Part shown: piece after piece, positions 56,297-64,000 of the stretch
Layout of the letters: each line of letters begins with the position of its first letter
How positions within the stretch are numbered: position 1 is the first letter of the stretch
Source of the DNA: Avena insularis
Lineage: Eukaryota; Streptophyta; Magnoliopsida; Poales; Poaceae
Direction of reading: 5' to 3'
DNA: 64,000 nucleotides
Assembly: GCA_023614405.1 (NCBI GenBank)
Contig: CM042697.1
Span: 470,872,792-470,936,791 of the forward strand
Notes under the pieces: model-generated
The model's database searches: none
Told to the model about the DNA's origin: nothing
What the model saw: only the letters and a program-made list of their open reading frames with translations
Made by a program: the position numbers and the translations under genes

Positions 56297-57462
56297 TGAT
56301 ATGAGCATTTTACATCATTGATATATTGACTTATATGATCTGTTTTGAATAATATTTGCCATGATACTTCATTATTTATGTCTTTCTGGTTGATTTATGG
56401 GACTTTCCTACAAAGTATCTTTCATTGCTATTTAATTTTTGAGAGAGAGAAAACCTCCTTTTTCGTATTTTGCTGTTTCAGGGACCTTCTGGATACCTAA
56501 AAATCAAAGGAAATATACATGGTCAGTTTTTCATCCGGAGAAGGACCATGAACGAAATAATCAAGCGAGAATAGCTGCTTTTCCCAAAAGAGCCCAGGTG
56601 GCACGTCCTATCTTGTTGGATGTGCCACCCATGCTCGTTTGTCCCACGAGCGTCGCATCGGCTCCTCCCTTTTACATATACCTCTTGTCTTGCTAGAAAA
56701 CCTACGTCGTATTTTTCCCATGATTTACACAGGCGACCACAGAGGCAAAAGTACTCCGGGAGAGGGAAGATCTTGCAGCACTGGAGCCTTCGGTGAGAGG
56801 GAAATCGATGCCATCGTCATCACACTCCTCCTTGGCGTAGGGAGAGGCCTCTCCATCAGCATCTCCATCAGCACCATCATTATCACTATCTCCATCTCCA
56901 AGATCCACCTTGTTCCCCTCATAGTTTTTGATTGATTGAACCCCTAGATATTTTTTGAGTGTTATTTGCATGTTTGTGATTGGCAAGTTGTCTTTATTTG
57001 CTAGAGATATTATATTTCAGATTGTGTTGTAATCCACATGCCGCTGATCCATATCATATTTGTCACTTGTGAGTAGATCCCCATTTTTCTAAGGGTATAG
57101 GACGAATTGGCTATGATTTACATATAATATGCAATGAGTATTTGGTCAAGTTTTATCTTTTATGTGGTGTTATGATGGTTTTATGCGAACGTCGACTGCA
57201 TATTACATCACCTATATGGGCTCATAGGGTTACACTTTAATGCAATGAGGGTTGGAAGGTCCGGAATGACAGAAACCGTTTTCCAATACTTTGAGATACT
57301 TTATTTCATTGCAAGCTACAAACCCAAAACACTAAAACCACTACACCGTTTTACTGTTTTACTTGTCAAATTTACTCACCAATACCTTCAGCTCATCATG
57401 GGTTCGACAACCTTTTTTATGGAAAAGTATTGCAATTGATCTCCTGCACTTGGAAGCCATCA
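56297..57462 (+). mobile_element. Athila-like gypsy 5' LTR (second family)
   Basis: It starts tgatatgagcattttac and ends ggaagccatca. After 11 bases comes a decayed PBS tggtgctgttactgggga at 57474-57491. Its last 480 bp are directly repeated at 59822-60307. The ORFs inside it are not coding. No matching 3' LTR with a TSD was found. Confidence 0.8.
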
Positions 57463-57563
57463 AGACATTTTTCTGGTGCTGTTACTGGGGAGCATTGCGC
57501 TATAGGTAAGCTGTTTGGTAAGGAAACTTGAAAGTTGCTTTACGTATTTACTTTTGTTTGATC

Positions 57564-59053
57564 ATGAATTTCTTAGGCTGTGAAGATATGAAACTAACTA
57601 TATATGAATATGTTCATTCTATTAAGAACAAGGTTGAAAAACCTTCTGAACCAAAAATGGCGTATCAAATCCCTATTGGTGTATTGCCAAAAAGGCTCTG
57701 AAACTAATTTTTGCAGGGGATGGAAGCCAAACTTCTATGGGGCATTTACAAGCCATTTAAGATCTATGTTCTCTATTTAAACTTGATGGTATTCCTCACG
57801 ATGGAGTGAAAAGTAAGTTATTATATTTACCTCTTTCTGGTAATGCTCACATATGGTTCTAATCTATGGATGATAAATATCGTCTTGATTGGGAATATCT
57901 AAGGAAGTCTTTCTATCTCAAGTATTACACTCCTAAAGAAGCTTATGATGATCATTGTCATATTTATAACTTTTGGCCTCATGTTGGAGAAAGCATTGCT
58001 CAAGCTTGGGGGAGATTTAATGAACTCATTCGCAAGAATCCTTGTCATGGTATTCCTGAAAGCATTATATTAATCAACTTCTACGTGAGATTACCCCAGC
58101 AGCTTTGGAACTTTCTAGATAATTTCTCCGAAGGAAGTTTCACTAATAGAACTCAAAAAGAAACGTGGGACTTATTGGATACTATTTCTAAGAATATTGA
58201 TGCTTTGGATCTTGATAAAGGTAACGAACCATGTTTTCAATATGAATACTCATGTGTAGAGAATTTCTCTACTACTATATTGTTTAAAGAACTAAGTAAT
58301 AGGTTTGGCCTTGATCCTCATGTTTTAGTAGAAGTTACCAAATCTTTTGCTAACCACCCGAATGTCCCTAAAAAGGATACGATGTTTGTGTTAAACCTTT
58401 TAAATACTCTACGTTGTTCCTAAATTTGTGAAACGGGTTAATCATGTATCATCTGCCAAAATTGAAAAATATGTTAAAACTCCTTGATATCCAAGCAGAG
58501 TGAAGGAAAATTTACTCACCACTATTGCAAACAAGAGTGCTAGAGTTTTGAACCATATGAACAAATTGAAGTTTGGCATCAAATTTCGGCCATTAAAGAA
58601 ATGAATGAATAATCTCCTTGTGATGTTTATTTATGTGAAGATTCCACCTAGGTAATTCAAGGTAACACCACCAAAGTTCGTAAACCTATTATATCATGTG
58701 CTATTGGAACTTCATGCTATCATGGTCTATGTGATATTAGAGCAAGTATAAGTGTGATACCATATTATCTATATCCTCAAATCAAGCCTGCCATTGATCC
58801 CATACACATGGAAGAGACAGGTATAACTATCCAACTTGCTAATAAAGAGTATATTTATCCTCTAGGTATGATTAGAGATGTTGAAGTATTAGTAGGAAAG
58901 ATGAAATACCCCACGGATTTTATTGTGCTTGGTTTCTCCCAAGAGTCATTTTGTCCAATCATATTTGGTAGACCATTCTTACATATTGTGGGTGCTAAAA
59001 TTATTTTATCAAAAGAGAAGGTATTCATTAAATGTGCTTGTGAAAGATTATAA
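57564..59053 (+). pseudogene. Athila-like gypsy gag and protease
   Basis: Gag begins at ATG 57564 (CEDMKLTIYEYVHSIKNKVE), breaks near 57700, and is open at 57866-58423 (LDWEYLRKSFYLKYYTPKEA; WNFLDNFSEGSF), the gypsy gag core. An aspartic-protease-like frame follows (58754-59053: IQLANKEYIYPLGMIRDVEV; IIFGRPFLHIVGAKI). The expected catalytic triplet lies in RASISVIPY, upstream of the annotated ATG, with the Asp motif eroded. Several stops separate the pieces. Confidence 0.78.
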
Positions 59054-59114
59054 TTTAACTTTTCAAAATTTACTGATAAGAATTTAGAAAAGAAGAATTT
59101 TTTAAAAATATATA

Positions 59115-59821
59115 GTGGAAACTCTTGCTTCTGCGGTAGTCGCTTCATCGGACACGATGGAACGATATGTGTTTAATCAAGAGGAACCATTTAGTGATGA
59201 AGAGAAAGAAGCGCTAGAACAAATACTATCTCACCAATCACCACAACTACACTTACATATCCCATCTGATGATCTAGGAGAACTATCCCCACCAAAAGAG
59301 GATCCTAGTTTTGAACTTAAACCTCTGCCTGAAGATATAAAATATGCATTTCTTGATGAGAAGAAAATACATCCTGTTATTATTAGTGCTAACCTTTCAG
59401 GTGAAAGAGAAACAAAATTACTTGAAGTACTGCGAGCTCATAGGCCAGCTATTGGCTATTCACTTGATGACTTGAAAGGTACAAGCCCTTCTTTATGTAT
59501 GCATAAAATTAACTTGGAATAAGATGCAAAGTCTATTGTTGACTATCAACGCCGTCTTCATTGAAAAATGAAAGAAGTGGTAAGGAAAGAGGTAATCAAA
59601 CTCATTGAGGCGGGTATTATCTATCCCATAGCTGATAGTAAATGGGTAAGTCATGTTCATTGTGTGCCTAAAAAGGGTGGAATCATCGTGGTTCCAAATG
59701 ATAAAAATGAACTTATAGACCAAAGTTCTGTTACTGGTTATAGAATGTGGATTGATTTTGGGAAGCTAAACAAAGCTACTCATATAGATCATTATCCTTT
59801 GCCATTCGTTGATCAAATAAA
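59115..59821 (+). pseudogene. Athila-like gypsy reverse transcriptase, N-terminal part
   Basis: The connector (SFELKPLPEDIKYAFLDEKK; LLEVLRAHRPAIGYSLDDLK) leads to RT block 1-2 residues (VRKEVIKLIEAGIIYPIADS; WVSHVHCVPKKGG; YRMWIDFGKLNKATHIDHYP). It then stops being RT at about 59820, before the YLDD active site, and continues as LTR sequence. One stop lies at 59520. The missing half of pol is nowhere in the window. Confidence 0.82.
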
Positions 59822-60572
59822 TGGAAACTTGTCTTTATTTGGTGGAGGTAATATATTTCAGATTGTGTTGTAGTCCATATTCCATTGATCCATATCATGT
59901 TTGTCACTTGTGTGTAGATCCCCATGTTCCTGAGGGCATAGGATGAATTGGCTATGATTTATATATAACATGTAATGAGTATTTGGTCAAGTTTTTTTTC
60001 TTTTATTTGTTTATATGATGGTTTTACGCGAACGTCGATTGCATATTACTTCACCTATATGGGCTCATAGCCTACACTTTAATGCAATGATGAGGGTTGG
60101 AAGGGACGGAATGACAGAAACTATTTTCCAATACTTTGAGTTACTTTATTTCATTGCAAACTTCAAACCCAAAACATCAAAACCATTACACCATTTTATT
60201 GTTTTACTTGTCAAATTTACTAACCAATACCTTCGGATCCTCGTCGGTTCGACAACCTTTCTTATTGAAAAGTACTGCAATCGATATCTTGCACTTGGAA
60301 GCCATCAAGACACTTTTTTGGCGCCGTTGTTGGGGAGCGTTGCGCTATTGGTAGGCTGTTTGGTAAGAAAACTTGAAACTTCTTTTACCTATTTAATTTT
60401 TGTTTCATCATGGATTTCGTAGTCCATGAAGATATGACACTAACTCTATATTAATATGTTCATTCTATTAAGAACAAGGTTGAAAACCCTTCTGAACCAA
60501 AAGTGGCATATCAAATCCCTATTGGTATTTCCAAAAAGGCTATGAAACTAATTTTTGTAGGAGATGGAAGCT
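59822..60572 (+). mobile_element. Second, truncated LTR-PBS-leader copy of the gypsy element
   Basis: It repeats 56988-57725 in the same orientation (cagattgtgttgtagtccat..., gggctcatag, ccatcaagacac). It includes the LTR end at 60307, a PBS tggcgccgttgttgggga at 60319-60336, and the first 250 bp of leader and gag. It follows directly on truncated RT and stops at about 60572 against an inverted LTR. Confidence 0.78.
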
Positions 60573-60634
60573 GATAGCGCTTGACGAGGTGGAAGAGGTT
60601 GAAGTAGATTCCCCAGTAACGGCACCAGAAAGCT

Positions 60635-62192
60635 TGATGGCGCCTGGTGTTTGACGTGGAAGCGCTTCATTGGAAACCCCAAGAGCAAGGTGTGAAGAGC
60701 AAGCAGCAAGTTTTCCCTCAGTTGAGACCGAGGTTATCGAAACATAAGGAGGAAGGAAACGTCACACAGGTGTTGCAAAAAACGTGGAGACCTGCACAAC
60801 ACAAGCTCAAGACTTTTCCCCAACGAATCAGGGAGGTTGTCAAGCTCATCGGTTTCCTGTAACAAAGGATTAAACGTATGGTGTGGAAGGTAATAGTTTG
60901 CAGCAAGTAAACAAGTAACAGTGGAAGATGTATCGATGGTAAAGATTGGACCGGGGTCCATATTTCACTAGAGGTGCTCTCCTTAGATAAACAACATGGC
61001 ATGAAGGGTAAACAAATTACAGCGGGGCAATTGACAGGAACTGATCAAGGCATAACAATGCAATTACTAGCCAGAAAGATCCTATGAGGTTGATTGGGCA
61101 ATACAACAATATACATAGACCGTCATCCAAATGCATCTATGACTAGAAGTCCACCTTCAGGTTATCATTCGAACCCCCTCCAGTATTAAGTTGCAAGCAA
61201 CAGACAACTGCTTTAAGCAAAGTGTGTAAGGTAAATAGTCCACATGTTCCATGAACAAGAGACCGTTGTTTTCTCCCTAGTAGCAACAACACATCTACAA
61301 CCGAAGAGATTTCTGTCACTTCCCTTGGAAACTAGAGGCATGAACCCACTATCGAGCATAAATACTCCCTCTTGGAGTCACTAGCAACTACTTGGCCAAG
61401 ATAACCACTAGAAACGAAGAGCATGCAAGATCACAAACAACACAGACATGATAGAATCATAAGATAAAACCATTAATCAAACCAACATAATAATCTCAAT
61501 ATCCATCGGATCCCCGCAAACAAAACATGCATGATTACAAATAGATTAGATCTTGATCATGAATGGAGCTCACAAGATCTATACATGAAAGCACAAAGGA
61601 GGAGATACAACCATCTAGCTACTACATGGACTCATAGTCCAAGGTGGAACTACTCACGAATCATACCGGAGAGAAGGCCTCCAGGATGATCTCCCCTCCG
61701 GCAGGGTGCCGGGAAGAACTTTATACCCCCCGATCTAGGGACGATGGTGGCGGCGGCTACAGACGGTTTTGTGGATTTCTGATCGGGTACTCAGAGTTTC
61801 TGCATCGGGGGCTTCTTATAGGCGAAGGGGGAGACCGAGGCAGCCGCTATGGCGACCAAACCCTATCCAGGCGTGGGCTAGGACCCACCCGTGTCTGGGG
61901 GGGAGGGTCTGGCCCCTCTGGCTGGCCCCTCGGGCTCTCCTCTGGACTTCTTGTTCCCCACGGAAAGTTATTGACTTTGTACTTCGTCCCGTCCAATTCC
62001 GAGAATATTTCTTTACTAACTTTTCTGAAACCAAAAACAACAGAAAACAGGCATCTGGCACAGTTGCAACTTGTTAATAGGTTAGTACCAGAAAACATGT
62101 AAAAAGCGCCTCAAAGTGTGGACAAGTAAAGCAAAGTAGATACTAAACAAGCATGGAGCTTCAAAAATTATAGATACGTTTCCAATGTATCA
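60635..62192 (-). mobile_element. Athila-like LTR (inverted) with both PBS and PPT flanks
   Basis: On the minus strand it starts tgatacattggaaacgtatc at 62192 and ends gcgccatca at 60635 (1,558 bp, TGAT/ATCA ends). Next to its 3' end is a PBS (complement of tccccagtaacggcacca, 60610-60627). Next to its 5' end is a PPT-like aagcttggggatgc (62206-62193). It is the same family as 2520-3707 and a relative of the solo LTR at 7686. No TSD is present at either side. Confidence 0.82.
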
Positions 62193-64000
62193 GCATCCCC
62201 AAGCTTAACTCCTGGTCGTCCTCGAGTAGGTAAGTGATAAAAGAATGATTTTTGAGGTGACATGCACCCTCATAATAAAGATCCATCCATTTGCAAAAAT
62301 TGAAAGCTGGGATCAATGAACTCTAAACATGTGCATGAAAGATGGAGTTCTAACAATAGGACATAGTAACTATGCATGCAACATGACAAACTACAAACAA
62401 AAATCATGAATAACATGCATTGAAAAACGTTTGTTTGTTTCACATGCAGAAAACATAGCATAGTGGCAATCAGCTTGTCCCTCATAGAGTAGCAATATAA
62501 TGCATATGACACCTGCAAAGTTCACAAGGGTGACTAGAAACAGATGGCACATGAACAAGTATTAACACAATATGCATTAATTAATAAGCTTTGGAACACT
62601 GCACACAAAATGAAAACTATGCTCTCTTAATGGTGCCTAAAGGTAGAAGGTGGAGACTCAAATAATGGTGGAAGAAAATCCTTTTTGTAAAGGAAGTAGG
62701 GATTACAAGTTTCAAAAAGAGCTTCCAAAAATTATGGTACTAGTTAGCTTTCAGCCCTCATTACCCCTATCATAAGCATCTTGAAGTGGTTAAGGTTAAA
62801 GTGGCAAAGCTCGAGTATATGCTTGACAAAGTATAAGTTAGCAATCTCATGCCCCTTGAATACGAGGGCCACACCTCATGCATACTCAACTTTGGTTCCA
62901 GGTAGGTTCTTGTCACTGTAAGTATTTGCATATCATTGAGAACCGCCAACGGGGTACCCCTTGCACATGGCACAGGAGCTTTCATAGATGACAAGGCAAG
63001 CAGACAATGAGCATCTCAGCAATTCTTCTTATGTACCATGGAAATATGGTGCTTTTTCTCTCTTTCCTCTTTTCTCAATGTGTCTCTTTTTTTAAGAAGA
63101 ATGCTTCATAGATGTCACTATGGTGATGCTGCAAGTTTCCACCATGATTAGGCATGGCTTAGGCTAGTGGCCCAGGCGTTTCTCTAACACAGGATACAAA
63201 CTCCATGGACTTACAAGTTCCCTCTTTATTTCACACCGGTGACATCCATAGACAAAAGAACATGATATCAACTGAGTACAACAAGGTACAAGTGCAATGT
63301 TGAAAATGTTCCCCGTGACAGCACAGTTCTGCTAATTCCAACGTATAAGTGCAAGCATATACAACAAAGTTGTCACAATGGTTCAAGTTTATTAGGGGAA
63401 AAGAATATAAAGTGTGCCATCAAGTTCGTGAGGGCTTTAATCACTAAGTTTTCACATAAAAAATAGTTTTTAATTGGAAGATAGTTGAAAACCAGAATAT
63501 ACTTGGAATGGTGTAACACACCATGCATAGGAATTTATAGTGGACACTTTGGAATAACTTGGTTTCTTGGGAGTTGGAAGCATGAGTAGAGCTTACTCAT
63601 ACAAGTGGAGGCTAGCAAAATACTGGGAGCAACCAACTAAGAGAGCAATAATGACCATAATTATGCAATGCAACAAAGCAAACTAATCAAAGCAAAGAGT
63701 AGTACTACAAGTCAAGGACTAAATGATCATAGAGGATAATGGTGACTTGTCATAGTCATAACATGGTGTGAGCATGCCAAGTCAACCCAAGCAAAACATC
63801 AAAGGAGAATACCACAATACTATGCTTTTGCATGCTAAAACAACGCATAATTTCTTCAAGGAACACTAAGCAATCCCAATTGTTTAGAACAAGGCATACA
63901 CAACAATAATCACTAAGCATAATGCTAAAACAACACCTAGAATGTCTAAATCACAGTCAATGCAAGCTCCTCTTGCACTTCAAGCAAGAACTTACTACTC
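62193..64000 (-). mobile_element. Non-coding 3' interior of an Athila-like element
   Basis: The PPT at the left edge implies that this DNA is the region upstream of a 3' LTR, read on the minus strand. It has no ORF above about 80 codons and no recognisable domain, as usual for the long non-coding 3' part of Athila-type elements. The element leaves the window on the right. Confidence 0.55.

Overview
This window looks like intergenic-to-genic DNA from a large-genome grass, most likely a Triticeae species (wheat, barley, rye or Aegilops). The inference rests on the transposon set: copia LTRs starting TGTTGGAGATATGCCC, Athila-like gypsy elements with a TGGCGCCGTTGCCGGGGA primer-binding site, CACTA elements with 'tagtcccgg' or 'ttgccgtgtg' subterminal repeats, and Stowaway MITEs ending in ctccctccg. 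No bacterial, organellar, rRNA, tRNA or CRISPR features were seen. Most of the sequence is transposable element (TE), heavily nested. Element boundaries were set by reading terminal inverted repeats (TIRs), LTR ends, primer-binding sites (PBS), polypurine tracts (PPT) and target-site duplications (TSDs) directly.

Left part (1-16 kb): a possible orphan promoter and first exon; a frameshifted B3/ARF-like pseudogene abutting a truncated gypsy LTR and gag; an antisense copia fragment; two Stowaway MITEs; a PIF/Harbinger element (TAA TSD) carrying an AP2-like gene split by a solo LTR (TSD aggtc); a probable 3.4-kb hAT element containing a Pack-MULE (9-bp TSD) and another Stowaway; a fourth Stowaway outside the hAT element; and an F-box gene broken by a 179-bp hAT MITE (8-bp TSD).

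Middle part (16-44 kb): a 4.5-kb CACTA derivative filled with about 660-bp tandem repeats; an RNase H-like relic; a second, composite CACTA element with decayed TNPD-like and largely readable TNPA-like genes; a copia element inserted into that gene, with a second, non-autonomous copia nested in its own LTR (TSD accga). The outer copia changes family in the middle of reverse transcriptase and carries a 40-bp patch of sulfotransferase sequence in its RNase H region.

Right part (44-64 kb): an intronless cytosolic sulfotransferase gene of 347 codons, cut by two antisense copia elements (5.7 and 3.3 kb). Both have perfect 5-bp TSDs and leave the flanking reading frame exact. It is followed by a MULE-like element with long TIRs, a small gene relic, rearranged Athila-type gypsy sequences, and an inverted LTR flanked by both a PPT and a PBS.

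Only three host loci are substantial: the F-box gene, the sulfotransferase gene and the B3 relic. All are broken here; the first two were intact until clean transposon insertions.
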